A DNA stretch of 64,000 bases from Treponema denticola (GTDB lineage Bacteria; Spirochaetota; Spirochaetia; Treponematales; Treponemataceae): positions 2,685,580 through 2,749,579 of the forward strand of contig NZ_CP051302.1 in NCBI RefSeq assembly GCF_024181405.1, read 5' to 3'. Under the pieces are notes generated by a model, which worked only from the letters and a program-made list of their open reading frames with translations, ran no database searches and was not told the DNA's origin. This document shows positions 17,045-25,829 of this stretch, piece by piece; position 1 is the stretch's first letter, and each line of letters opens with the position of its first letter. A program made the position numbers and the translations under genes.

Positions 17045-19405
17045 ATGATGTTAGAAAAAATGTATAAAAATGAAAGTAAAGACAATCATTTTACTTGGAT
17101 TCCGTTTTATGAAGAATTCGCACAAAAATTACTTTTATACAAAGATAAGAGAAAGGAATTAACTCAAATAGTATATAAGCTAAAGCCTGACTATATAAAT
17201 TATTTAAAATGGAAACCTGAAAATAGTAATGGGTCAGATAATCCAGAAATTGACCCATTTAGTATTTTTGGAATCTTTAATAGAGGCATCAAAAAATCGA
17301 ACCGCCTTGATATTATAGAATATTTCAAAACTGCTTTTGAAATTACTTCAAATATTCCTTCAGATTTCGACAGTATACCGACTTTAAATAATCAACGTTC
17401 ATTTTTCATTAATTCAAATGCTCCTTCTTTTTCTAAAGATATAGAAGTATTATGGAATATGTTTGAAGCTACATTAAAAAATGACGAAATAAATCTAAAC
17501 TCTGCATTTGATGAAGCTGCTAAACATAATGGATGGGGCGAAGCAATGCTTACAATGGCATTATATTGGGTTGCCCCCAATTCATTTCTTGCTTTAGATT
17601 CAAAAAATAAAGAGTTTTTGAAAAAAAATAATTTTCTTATACCGGCTGAGATTACTTTTCAATCATATAAAATACTCCTTGATAAAGTCAGAGCTGAGAT
17701 GCAAAAAATAGAATCTGCTTTTAAATCATTTCCTGAATTTTCATATTTAGCATATTTAGATGGAGATACTGAAAGAAAATATTGGTCCGGTGGAATTAAA
17801 TGGGATAAAAAAGATAAAAAAAATGAGTTTATTAATGGGAATTTTTGGCAAATAGGTTGGGATAAAGGACATGAATCTAAAGGAGCAAAACAAGCCTGGA
17901 AAAATATAAAAAAAGTAAAGGTCGGTGATTATCTTGCATTTCATAGTTATGGCGGCACAAATGATTTAACCATTCATTATCTTTCAGAAATTATAAGTGT
18001 ATTACCGGATGAAGGAAAATTATCAATAAAAAAATTGCCGGGGAATAATTACTATAAAGGCAAAGGTCCTAAAATGAAATCAGGTACATGGTTTGGTACT
18101 TTAATCCCTGTAACTGGAGATAAAGCAATTGACACAATATTTCATGTTAATTCGAATACAACAGGAGAAAATCTTATGAATAATGCATATATTACACAGT
18201 ATATTAATTTCCTTAAAAAGCACCACAATATAATTTTACACGGTGCTCCCGGAACCGGGAAAACTTATCTTGCAAAGCAGATAGCTAAACTCATGGATGC
18301 AGAAACGGAATTTGTTCAGTTTCATCCAAGTTATGACTATACGGATTTTGTTGAAGGGTTAAGACCTGTAAATAATACCGATAAAACTAACATGATGTTT
18401 GAACGCAAGGATGGAGCCTTTAAGGCTTTCTGTAAAAAAGCCGTTAAGAATTTACAAGATAGTAAAAAATCTATTCATGAAATGCAGAAAGAAGTTTCCT
18501 TCAAAGATAAATTTTTTGAATTGCTTGATAAGATACGTAATGGAGATTTAAAGGAGTTACAGCAAAGAACAAACATTCCTCTGGATATTTTACAAGTAAC
18601 AGATAATGATAATATCGTTGTTAAAACAAAGGCTTCTGGGAAAGAAACAACATACATTGTTTCTTACGATCGTCTTGAAAAACTGTCAAAAGTGTTTGTT
18701 GATAAACAAAGTTTGGATAATATAAAAAATATTGATAAAGAATTTAGAAATGTGATAGGAGGCTCTCATTCTTCTGCATATTGGGCTGCATTAAATTGGA
18801 TTTATACAAATCAAAATTCTTCAAGTATTTTGGAAATCTCTGAACCTATAAAGCAAAAAGATTTTATTTTTATTATTGATGAAATCAATCGTGGAGAAAT
18901 CAGCAAAATTTTTGGAGAACTTTTCTTTTCCGTTGATCCCGGTTACCGTGGTAAAAAAGGACTTGTAAAAACACAGTATCAGAATCTTGTTGAAACAGGC
19001 GACATTTTTGAAGACGGTTTTTATGTTCCCGAAAATGTTTACATCATCGGTACAATGAACGATATTGACCGCAGCGTTGAAAGCATGGATTTTGCTATGA
19101 GACGAAGGTTTGCTTTTAAAGAAATTACGGCAGCTCAAAGTGCGGAAAATTTTGAGCTTTCAGAAAACACAAAAACACGTATGGAGCGCCTTAACAATGC
19201 AATAAGCAAAATTGACGGTCTTAATTCTGCATATCATATAGGAGCTGCTTACTTTAAGCAATTGGATGATGACATGGAAACTTCTGATGAGCTTTGGGAA
19301 AATTCATTGCATGATCTTCTTGTTGAATATTTAAAAGGAAGCGGAAATGAAGAAAGCAATCTTGAATTATTAAAGAATGCTTTTGATATGATAAATATTG
19401 AATAA
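17045..19405 (+). CDS. mcrB: McrB-like GTPase subunit of a type IV (McrBC) restriction system
   Basis: McrB binds modified DNA and drives GTP-dependent translocation, with McrC cutting the DNA. The AAA+ core has Walker A GAPGTGKT near residues 400-407, Walker B IIDEINRGEI near 611-620 and the McrB-type sensor GTMNDIDRS near 668-676, where classical McrB has MNTADRS. The N-terminal ~370 residues replace the E. coli McrB DNA-binding domain. Residues about 245-360 (NGNFWQIGWD, VGDYLAFHSYGG) look like an EVE/PUA-type base reader. A mid-core insertion (about residues 470-590) separates Walker A and B. Starts at 17045, 17048 or 17060 are possible behind one AAAGGAG. mcrC follows after 5 bp. Confidence 0.9.
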   Translation: MMLEKMYKNESKDNHFTWIPFYEEFAQKLLLYKDKRKELTQIVYKLKPDYINYLKWKPENSNGSDNPEIDPFSIFGIFNRGIKKSNRLDIIEYFKTAFEITSNIPSDFDSIPTLNNQRSFFINSNAPSFSKDIEVLWNMFEATLKNDEINLNSAFDEAAKHNGWGEAMLTMALYWVAPNSFLALDSKNKEFLKKNNFLIPAEITFQSYKILLDKVRAEMQKIESAFKSFPEFSYLAYLDGDTERKYWSGGIKWDKKDKKNEFINGNFWQIGWDKGHESKGAKQAWKNIKKVKVGDYLAFHSYGGTNDLTIHYLSEIISVLPDEGKLSIKKLPGNNYYKGKGPKMKSGTWFGTLIPVTGDKAIDTIFHVNSNTTGENLMNNAYITQYINFLKKHHNIILHGAPGTGKTYLAKQIAKLMDAETEFVQFHPSYDYTDFVEGLRPVNNTDKTNMMFERKDGAFKAFCKKAVKNLQDSKKSIHEMQKEVSFKDKFFELLDKIRNGDLKELQQRTNIPLDILQVTDNDNIVVKTKASGKETTYIVSYDRLEKLSKVFVDKQSLDNIKNIDKEFRNVIGGSHSSAYWAALNWIYTNQNSSSILEISEPIKQKDFIFIIDEINRGEISKIFGELFFSVDPGYRGKKGLVKTQYQNLVETGDIFEDGFYVPENVYIIGTMNDIDRSVESMDFAMRRRFAFKEITAAQSAENFELSENTKTRMERLNNAISKIDGLNSAYHIGAAYFKQLDDDMETSDELWENSLHDLLVEYLKGSGNEESNLELLKNAFDMINIE

Positions 19406-19410
19406 TTTTT

Positions 19411-20763
19411 ATGGCTATTTTTAAAACAACAGACAATAACGGCGGCAAACGCTTGCAAGTCATTAATCAAGAATATGGAGAAACTGATTTTAAGGCAGCC
19501 GTAAGTGATATAAAAAGAATTTCAAATAAAACGCTTGCAGAACTTTCAACGGAGGAAAACCTTTTGCTATTTCCGACAAAGTTGGAAGATTCTGCAGACT
19601 TACTAAAAGAGTCAAAACTCGGAAGCCTTACAAAATCAGACAAGGAAGAAGATTATATTTTTTCTACGGAAAATATAGCGGGATTCATTGGCATAAATGA
19701 TACTGATATTTCCATAACCTCACGATTTGCAAAAAACGAAGATGATTATTTTTTTCATTACATGATTCAAAAAGTACTAAACCTTAATATTACAAACCTC
19801 AATTTTTCATCTTCACAAGAAAATGCATTAAACTTACTTATTTATATATTCCCACGGCTTTTGCAAAAAGCTCTCTCTCAAGGTATGTACAAAGAATATA
19901 AAACTTTTCATAAAAATGATGAAAATATCAGGGGTGTCATTGAGATTTCCCGTCATATTCAAAAAAATATTCCCTTTGAAGGAAAGATTACATACAAAAC
20001 AAGAGAATATTCTTATGACAATACAACAACAGAACTTGTACGGCACACGATTGAATATATCTCAGCCAAAAAAGATATTGCCGGTATTTTAACTTCTTCT
20101 CAAGAAATTCGTGATGCTGTCAAAACAATCAAAATGGCAACGCCTCTTTACAATTCAGGTGAAAGACAAAAAATAATAGCTGTTGCTATAAAAAAACAAA
20201 ACCATCCGTATTTTACCTATTATGTTCCGCTAAAAAAATTATGTATTCAAATTCTTCAAAATAAAAAAATAAAATTTGCACGGCAGAAGAATCGTGTATA
20301 CGGAATTTTATTTGACGTTTCATGGCTTTGGGAACAATACCTTGCAACAATATTAAAACAAATCGGATTTTTACATCCTGAAAATAGAAAAGGAGTAGGG
20401 GGAATATCTGTTTTAACCAATAATATCGGCCGATTTATTCCTGATTTTTATAGAGATGATTTTGTGCTGGATGCTAAATATAAACCTTTTGATAAAAGGA
20501 ATCCGCCTTCCGATGATTTAGCCCAAGTTATAGCATATATGCATATTATAAAAACTATGAAGGGAGCTTACATATATCCATCTGAAAATGAAAATGAGAC
20601 AATTTTAAATGAGTTAGGAGAAATAAAGGGGATGGGAGGGATGCTTTACCTATGTCCTTTTTATATTCCGCAAAATTGCAGCACTTTTTCGGAGTTTTCA
20701 GAAAAAATAAGAAAAAAAATGGAATCAAAATTAAGAAGATGGATAAATTCTGATGAATTCTGA
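19411..20763 (+). CDS. mcrC: McrC nuclease subunit of the McrBC restriction system
   Basis: The 450-residue protein has the McrC layout: an N-terminal domain that contacts McrB and a C-terminal PD-(D/E)XK nuclease. The nuclease core is visible as RFIPDFYRDDFVLDAKYKP near residues 344-362, with D...D-A-K, followed by a DDLAQVIAYMHI helix typical of the family. No ribosome-binding site precedes the ATG. With only 5 bp after mcrB, translation is likely coupled. Both genes look intact. Confidence 0.9.
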   Translation: MAIFKTTDNNGGKRLQVINQEYGETDFKAAVSDIKRISNKTLAELSTEENLLLFPTKLEDSADLLKESKLGSLTKSDKEEDYIFSTENIAGFIGINDTDISITSRFAKNEDDYFFHYMIQKVLNLNITNLNFSSSQENALNLLIYIFPRLLQKALSQGMYKEYKTFHKNDENIRGVIEISRHIQKNIPFEGKITYKTREYSYDNTTTELVRHTIEYISAKKDIAGILTSSQEIRDAVKTIKMATPLYNSGERQKIIAVAIKKQNHPYFTYYVPLKKLCIQILQNKKIKFARQKNRVYGILFDVSWLWEQYLATILKQIGFLHPENRKGVGGISVLTNNIGRFIPDFYRDDFVLDAKYKPFDKRNPPSDDLAQVIAYMHIIKTMKGAYIYPSENENETILNELGEIKGMGGMLYLCPFYIPQNCSTFSEFSEKIRKKMESKLRRWINSDEF

Positions 20764-20783
20764 TAAAATCGATTTACGTACAA

Positions 20784-20948
20784 ATGGTAAAAGAGATTGT
20801 AAAAGCCGAAAAAAAACAATCGGAGGGAGATATAAAGTTATCGACACTTATTGATTATGTTGATAGTATTGGAATGGGGCTGGAAATAAAAATATACCCT
20901 AAATTAGATAACTCAAAAGTTAACGAAGAAGTTTTGTTGAGAATATAA
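20784..20948 (+). pseudogene. Probable remnant of an XRE/HigA-type antitoxin
   Basis: A 54-codon frame whose segment KLSTLIDYVDSIGMGLEIKI resembles the C-terminal end of XRE-family antitoxins (LSTLxxYxxALGxxLEI). The helix-turn-helix part that should precede it is missing, the frame opens only a few codons upstream and there is no ribosome-binding site. I read it as the 3' end of a deleted gene rather than a working one. Confidence 0.45.
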
Positions 20949-20988
20949 GAGAGAAAAAGTAGAGAAAAGAGTTAAGGAGAGTATAGCT

Positions 20989-21429
20989 GTGAACATACGG
21001 ATTATGACTGCAAATGACTACGACGCGGTATATGCGCTGTGGATGTCTTGTACAGGGATGGGGCTTAATACTATAGACGATTCAAAAGAAGGAATTACTA
21101 AATTTTTAATACGTAATCCCGAAACATGTTTTGTCGCCGAAAGCGGAGAAAAAATTACCGGAGTCATCTTGACCGGAAATGATGGTCGCAGGGGATACAT
21201 ATATCATTTGGCTGTCAGCCCTGAATGCCGCAAGCAAGGAATAGGTGCACAGCTTTTGTCCGCCGCCTTGAAAGCTTTAAAGAAAATCGGCATAGTCAAA
21301 GTTGCATTAGTTGTATTCGGTAAAAATAAAAGCGGAAATGATTTTTGGGAAAAAATGGGGTTTACTTCGAGAGACGATTTGATATATCGAAATAAAGCTC
21401 TGACCGACATCTGCCGCATAGATACGTAG
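20989..21429 (+). CDS. GNAT-family N-acetyltransferase
   Basis: A 146-residue single GNAT domain. The acetyl-CoA-binding motif A reads HLAVSPECRKQGIGAQLLSAAL (near residues 69-90) and the late motif B ends in FWEKMGFTSRDD. The start is GTG at 20989 with AAGGAG 9 bases upstream. The substrate is unknown. Several GNAT subfamilies act as toxins when next to a small antitoxin, and an antitoxin-like remnant lies just upstream. This protein, however, resembles ordinary RimI-like acetyltransferases. Confidence 0.85.
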   Translation: MNIRIMTANDYDAVYALWMSCTGMGLNTIDDSKEGITKFLIRNPETCFVAESGEKITGVILTGNDGRRGYIYHLAVSPECRKQGIGAQLLSAALKALKKIGIVKVALVVFGKNKSGNDFWEKMGFTSRDDLIYRNKALTDICRIDT

Positions 21430-21558
21430 CCGATGGAGTATACAAACTGATAATAACATAGATACAATGCGATTACTTGAAAAACCTGATATTTTAATGT
21501 ATCATACCGGCAAGTTTGATGTTCGGTAGATGCACCACTGCCGTGCTCTGGAGGAAAA

Positions 21559-22296
21559 ATGAAAAAAATATCGTTTGAATTAATCAAAAAAATTGATTTT
21601 GTGTTAATTTTTATTTTCTTAATTTTGGGAATTATTACATGGGCTATTATTATGATAAACATATTTAACCCATTTAGCGGCAGCCATACCGTATCAAATG
21701 CAGTAACAATTGTTGAAGACGATACAAAAGAGGAGATACGGGAATATATTGAATTCAACAAAAAGCTAAAAGATGTTTTTATTTTTAATCTTAAAAGCTC
21801 AAAAATAAAAGCCGATGGATTGTATGACGATATATCTGCATCATCCTTTAAATCGAGTTTAAGTTTTTCAGGGAAAACACATAACGAAGGAATAACCAAC
21901 TTTATTTTTATAAAAGATACAAGTTATGAAGAGTATAAATTATTTGACTCAAATATTTTTATATATAAATATAGATTTGCTGAAGAAAGAATCGGAAAGG
22001 ATATTTATTGCGATAAAAATATTTATGCTGTTGTAAATGAAGACACAAATGATGATAAGACTCTAAATTCGGAAGATAATATAGCCTTATATATTTCCGA
22101 CTATGACGGTAAAAATTTAATTAAAATTTCAAACTCGGTATATAAAGTTAGAATTACAGACAATAACCAACTCTTATTTACCGAATATGACGGAAGCCTT
22201 TTGACATTCTTTTTGTATGATCTTAATTTAAATAAAAAAACTAAATTAAAGTCAGCCAAACAAGAAGCTCCGGAAAAACATATTTCTTTCTATTGA
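21559..22296 (+). CDS. Membrane-anchored extracytoplasmic protein upstream of a LytTR two-component pair
   Basis: The 245-residue protein has one N-terminal membrane helix (residues about 12-36) and a large outside part with a C-terminal beta-propeller-like strand (IALYISDYDGKNLIKIS). No lipobox follows the helix. It starts with GGAGG and is 16 bp ahead of the response regulator gene, so the three genes probably form one operon. Because the kinase that follows has no sensor domain, this protein could be the signal input or a modulator. That is inference from position. Confidence 0.6.
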   Translation: MKKISFELIKKIDFVLIFIFLILGIITWAIIMINIFNPFSGSHTVSNAVTIVEDDTKEEIREYIEFNKKLKDVFIFNLKSSKIKADGLYDDISASSFKSSLSFSGKTHNEGITNFIFIKDTSYEEYKLFDSNIFIYKYRFAEERIGKDIYCDKNIYAVVNEDTNDDKTLNSEDNIALYISDYDGKNLIKISNSVYKVRITDNNQLLFTEYDGSLLTFFLYDLNLNKKTKLKSAKQEAPEKHISFY

Positions 22297-22312
22297 TAAG
22301 ATTAGCAAAACC

Positions 22313-23032
22313 ATGCTTAGAATAGCCGTCATCGAAGATAATGAAGTTCAATCCAGACTCATAAAAGACTATGCAAACGAATGGGCAAATAAAAATAGTC
22401 TTTTGCCGGAAATTAAACTTTTTTCTTCAGGCGAACAGTTTTGGTTTGAATTTGAAGAGCTTTCCGATATAGATATCATCTTATTGGATATACAGATGTC
22501 TAGGATAAGCGGCATAGAGCTTGCCAAAAAAATAAGAAAAACAAAAAGCGATGCCGTTATCATCTTTATAACAGGTATACCCGACTATATGCAGGAAGGA
22601 TACGATGTCGAAGCCTTGCACTATCTTTTAAAGCCTGTAAAAAAAGAAAAACTTTTTGATTGCTTGGATCGAGCCTTAAAAAAACAGGATAAAGTTAAAG
22701 AAGAAAATTTTGTATTTTCATGCGAAGGCCGCCTTACAACATTAAAGCAATCTGAAATTGTTTTTATAGAATCTATTTCACATAATTTAAAAATAAAAAC
22801 TTTAAAAAGCGAGTACATAACAAGAATGAATTTATCGGAGGCGGAAGAAAAGTTAAATTCCAAACTATTTGTAAAAACTCATAGAGCCTTTATCGCAAAC
22901 CTGATGCACATAAGGCAGCTTCAAAAAGACAAGGCCGTCCTTGCAGATAATACTTTAATTCCGATAAGCCGCAGGGAATATAAAAATGTCAACACCCTCT
23001 TTATCGGCTTTTTTACCCAAGGAGAAATCTGA
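22313..23032 (+). CDS. LytTR-family response regulator
   Basis: The N-terminal receiver (residues 1-120) has the acidic pocket ED near residues 8-9, the phospho-acceptor Asp in IILLDIQMS (about residue 58) and the conserved Lys in LLKPVKK (about 107). Residues 135-236 form a LytTR DNA-binding domain (EIVFIESISHNLKIKT, FVKTHRAFIANL). LytTR regulators bind pairs of 9-bp direct repeats about 21 bp apart; a matching repeat is at 23938-23967. It overlaps the kinase gene by one base (TGATG). Confidence 0.92.
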   Translation: MLRIAVIEDNEVQSRLIKDYANEWANKNSLLPEIKLFSSGEQFWFEFEELSDIDIILLDIQMSRISGIELAKKIRKTKSDAVIIFITGIPDYMQEGYDVEALHYLLKPVKKEKLFDCLDRALKKQDKVKEENFVFSCEGRLTTLKQSEIVFIESISHNLKIKTLKSEYITRMNLSEAEEKLNSKLFVKTHRAFIANLMHIRQLQKDKAVLADNTLIPISRREYKNVNTLFIGFFTQGEI

Positions 23033-23772
23033 TGTTCATTTTTATACTTGTTTTAAGCTCAATCCTTCTGCTGTTTATACTTCTGTACTTTTTAATTAGA
23101 AGAGCCGTCAATAAGCGTTTTAATGATTTTGAAAACGGCCTTATCAATAAATATTACGAGGATGTAGATTCCATCTATAAAAAAATGCGCGGCTGGCGGC
23201 ACGACTTTCATAATCATATTCAAGTTATGAAGGCTTATCTTGAATTTAAAAACTATGATGAACTTGAAAGCTATTTAAACAATCTAACCGATGACTTGAT
23301 TAAGGTAGACAGTGTAATCAAAACCGGAAACTTGATGAGCGATGCAATCTTAAATACAAAGGCAGCTATCGCTCTTTCTCATGATATAAAACTAAACATA
23401 AAAGCCTCCATTCCTCAAAACATAGCCTTAAGCGACCTTGAACTTTGCGTAATAATAGGAAACCTTTTTGACAATGCCATTGAAGGTGCTTTAAGTCTAA
23501 AAGAAAAAGAGAAAAGATTTATAAGGGTGTACATAAGAAAATTAAATGACAACCTCTATATCTCGTTTACAAATTCTTGCGAAGGCCTCCGCAAAAAGAC
23601 CCAAGGAAAATTTCTTACAACAAAAGAAGGTAAAGATCACGGCTTCGGCTCAGGCCGCATCGATGCTATAGTAAAAAAATATTCTGCCTTTATAAACCGC
23701 CAAAGCGAAGAAGGCGCCTTCGCCGTCGAACTCATGTTTCCGCTTCTCTTGGGCAGCAACCCGCAGTTTTGA
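23032..23772 (+). CDS. GHKL-type sensor histidine kinase (AgrC/ComD-like), without sensor domain
   Basis: A single N-terminal membrane helix (residues 2-24) is followed by the dimerisation segment with the phospho-accepting His in GWRHDFHNHIQVMKAYLE (about residues 53-70) and by a GHKL ATPase domain (N-box NLFDNAIEGA near 145-154, glycine box DHGFGSGRI near 203-211). AgrC and ComD kinases have five to seven membrane helices; here those are absent. Signal sensing must therefore come from the helix itself, the cytoplasm or a partner such as the protein at 21559-22296. Confidence 0.9.
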   Translation: MFIFILVLSSILLLFILLYFLIRRAVNKRFNDFENGLINKYYEDVDSIYKKMRGWRHDFHNHIQVMKAYLEFKNYDELESYLNNLTDDLIKVDSVIKTGNLMSDAILNTKAAIALSHDIKLNIKASIPQNIALSDLELCVIIGNLFDNAIEGALSLKEKEKRFIRVYIRKLNDNLYISFTNSCEGLRKKTQGKFLTTKEGKDHGFGSGRIDAIVKKYSAFINRQSEEGAFAVELMFPLLLGSNPQF

Positions 23773-23811
23773 AAATATAGACGCAGAATATGCCCGCCCC
23801 TTCGCAAGTCC

Positions 23812-23932
23812 TTTTGAAAATAGGCGAGGTAAGTACAAGGAGTTTAACAAAAGCGAAGCGGAGGCGTACTTACTGTACGTTGAGCATTCGCTTTTGTGTA
23901 ACGACGCAGTAATTGCCCGCATATTTTCAAAA
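23812..23932. repeat. Single copy of the palindromic repeat element (121 bp)
   Basis: It starts TTTTGAAAATAGGCG and ends GCCCGCATATTTTCAAAA, with a nested perfect 11-bp stem ACAAAAGCGAA / TTCGCTTTTGT around GCGTAC...GTACGT. Length and layout equal the last unit at 4526-4646, but both stems differ in sequence in a paired manner. It lies just after the kinase gene, between it and the ABC operon. Confidence 0.85.
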
Positions 23933-23937
23933 AACCG

Positions 23938-23967
23938 TCTATGCCAAATCTAATACCATCTATGCCA
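23938..23967 (+). promoter_or_regulatory. Candidate LytTR operator (direct repeat, 21-bp period)
   Basis: TCTATGCCA occurs at 23938-23946 and again at 23959-23967, 21 bp apart. Extending left the match is ACC(g/a)TCTATGCCA, 13 bp with one difference. The second repeat ends just upstream of the -35 position of the ABC operon promoter, and a LytTR regulator is encoded immediately upstream. Assignment is inference from spacing and position; the repeat sequence itself is not a published consensus that I recognise. Confidence 0.55.
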
Positions 23968-23995
23968 TTCTCTCCCAAAACCTTAGTTTTTATTG

Positions 23996-24001
23996 TATAA
24001 T
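23996..24001 (+). promoter_or_regulatory. -10 element of the ABC exporter operon
   Basis: A perfect TATAAT lies 24 bp upstream of the ATG at 24026, but the matching -35 position (about 23973, TCCCAA) is poor. A weak -35 with an upstream direct repeat suggests an activator-dependent promoter. Confidence 0.6.
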
Positions 24002-24025
24002 AAGGCTCATTGGAGGGCAACTCTT

Positions 24026-25828
24026 ATGGAGTCAAAAGAAAGAGGGATTATAAAAAACTGCCTTTATATGCTAAAAAACATTCTTAAAACCGATAAGATT
24101 CTTTTTAGTCTAATGGTTTTGTACATACCTGTCTTTGTTTTTTCGCCTCTTGCAAGTGCCTACTTGCCGAGGGCGGTAATAGAATCGATTCAAAATAAGG
24201 CAGGAATTTCCGTCTTTATTCAAAATTTTTTAATTATAGCCTTTATTGTAGCAGCCTTAAAAGCTCTTGAAACCTTCCTCAATGCAAGGTTTAATTGCCG
24301 CGGATCTTACCGGAGAATAGAGCTTATGGCAGAGCTTTACAAAAAAATGTGGACAATGTCATATAAAAATATTGCTTCACAAGAAGGAATTTTAAATTTG
24401 GAAAAAGCAAGAGATATGATAGATAATGATTACTCAATAAGTCAGCAATTCCCAAAGAAAATAAGCAGCCTTATTGTAAGTATTGTCGGCATCTTCTTTT
24501 TCGGAAGCCTTATTGCTTCTATTAATCCCATTCTTATCGGATTAATTTTTATATCGGGAACAGTAAGTTATTTTTACGGAAAATATGAGATAAAAAAGAA
24601 TAAAGAAATAAATGAAGTCTTAAAAAAAGAACATCATAAGATGAGGTATCTTACGCAAAGGGCCTGTGATTATAAATTTGCTAAAGATATAAAACTCTAC
24701 AAGATAGAAACTTGGATAGTGCAAGCATATAAGAGTTCTTTAAAAATAATAAACAAATGTTACGGAAAAATAAAAACCGTAAATTTTATCGGTGCCACTA
24801 TATTGGCTCTCTTTATATTTTTAAGAGACGGCCTTGCCTATATTTATTTAACCGGAATGGTTTTAAACAAAGAAATCGGCATAGGAGAATTTATCTTTTT
24901 ATTTTCTATTATAAAAACATTTTCAGGCTGGTTATTGGGAATTATTTCGCAGATTACTCTCTTAAAAAGAGAAAGTTTAAACATAGACTATTACCGCGAT
25001 TTTTGCGAGATTGATGACGGATTAACCAAAGGTAAAGGCATCCCTCTTCCTAAAAAATTCGATATAGAGTTAAAAAATGTTTCTTTTAAATATGGCGAAT
25101 CTGAGAGATATATTTTTAAAGATTTAAATTTACGCATAGAAGATAAAGAAAAACTTGCAATAGTCGGAGTAAATGGAGCCGGAAAAACTACCCTAACCTG
25201 TTTGATAATGAATCTTCTTCAACCCACTGAAGGCGAAGTTTTATTAAACGGAAAAAATATAAACGAATACAATATTGATGAATACTATTCTTTATTTTCA
25301 ACTGTTTTTCAAGATATGTATGTTTTACCCGATACTATTAAAAATCTGGTTACCGCAGGAAATAAAAAATTTAACCAAGATGACTTTGATTCTGCCCTAA
25401 AACAATCAGGCTTACAAAAAATTATTGAGAACTTAAACGAAAAGGAAAACACCTATCTTGTAAAAGGAGTTTGGCCTAATGCGATAGACCTTTCAGGCGG
25501 ACAAGAACAGCGTCTTATGCTTGCAAGAGCTCTATATAAAAACGGACCTATTTCTATTTTAGATGAACCTACAGCTGCTCTTGATCCTATAGCGGAAAGT
25601 CAAATTTATTCCGAGTATAATAATATGACAAAAGATAAAACTTCTATATTTATTTCGCATAGACTAGCATCAACCCGTTTTTGTGATAGGATTATCTTAA
25701 TCGAAAACGGTAAAATAATAGAAGAAGGAAGTCATTCGGAGTTGATAAAACAAAACGGAGAATATAAAAAAATGTTCGATATACAAAGTTCATACTATCA
25801 AGACAATAAACACAAGGGAGGGAAATAA
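24026..25828 (+). CDS. ABC exporter half-transporter 1A (membrane domain fused to ATPase)
   Basis: The start at 24026 has GGAGG 9 bases upstream; the frame is open to 23993, but that would run over the -10 element. The product is 600 residues: six membrane helices in about residues 25-310, then an ATPase with Walker A VGVNGAGKTTL (about 384), signature DLSGGQEQR, Walker B SILDEPTAALDP and switch His in FISHRLAS. It is most like the gene at 27731, and pairs with the next gene (1-bp gap) as a heterodimer. The substrate is unknown; the nearby peptide-type regulators suggest a peptide or small-molecule exporter. Confidence 0.85.
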   Translation: MESKERGIIKNCLYMLKNILKTDKILFSLMVLYIPVFVFSPLASAYLPRAVIESIQNKAGISVFIQNFLIIAFIVAALKALETFLNARFNCRGSYRRIELMAELYKKMWTMSYKNIASQEGILNLEKARDMIDNDYSISQQFPKKISSLIVSIVGIFFFGSLIASINPILIGLIFISGTVSYFYGKYEIKKNKEINEVLKKEHHKMRYLTQRACDYKFAKDIKLYKIETWIVQAYKSSLKIINKCYGKIKTVNFIGATILALFIFLRDGLAYIYLTGMVLNKEIGIGEFIFLFSIIKTFSGWLLGIISQITLLKRESLNIDYYRDFCEIDDGLTKGKGIPLPKKFDIELKNVSFKYGESERYIFKDLNLRIEDKEKLAIVGVNGAGKTTLTCLIMNLLQPTEGEVLLNGKNINEYNIDEYYSLFSTVFQDMYVLPDTIKNLVTAGNKKFNQDDFDSALKQSGLQKIIENLNEKENTYLVKGVWPNAIDLSGGQEQRLMLARALYKNGPISILDEPTAALDPIAESQIYSEYNNMTKDKTSIFISHRLASTRFCDRIILIENGKIIEEGSHSELIKQNGEYKKMFDIQSSYYQDNKHKGGK

Positions 25829-25829
25829 A

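Noticed and set aside
21430..21558. Two 19-20-codon frames that could be a signal peptide gene for the two-component system.
   Set aside because: No ribosome-binding site at either ATG, no leader-type motif and no similarity between them; chance frames in an AT-rich gap.
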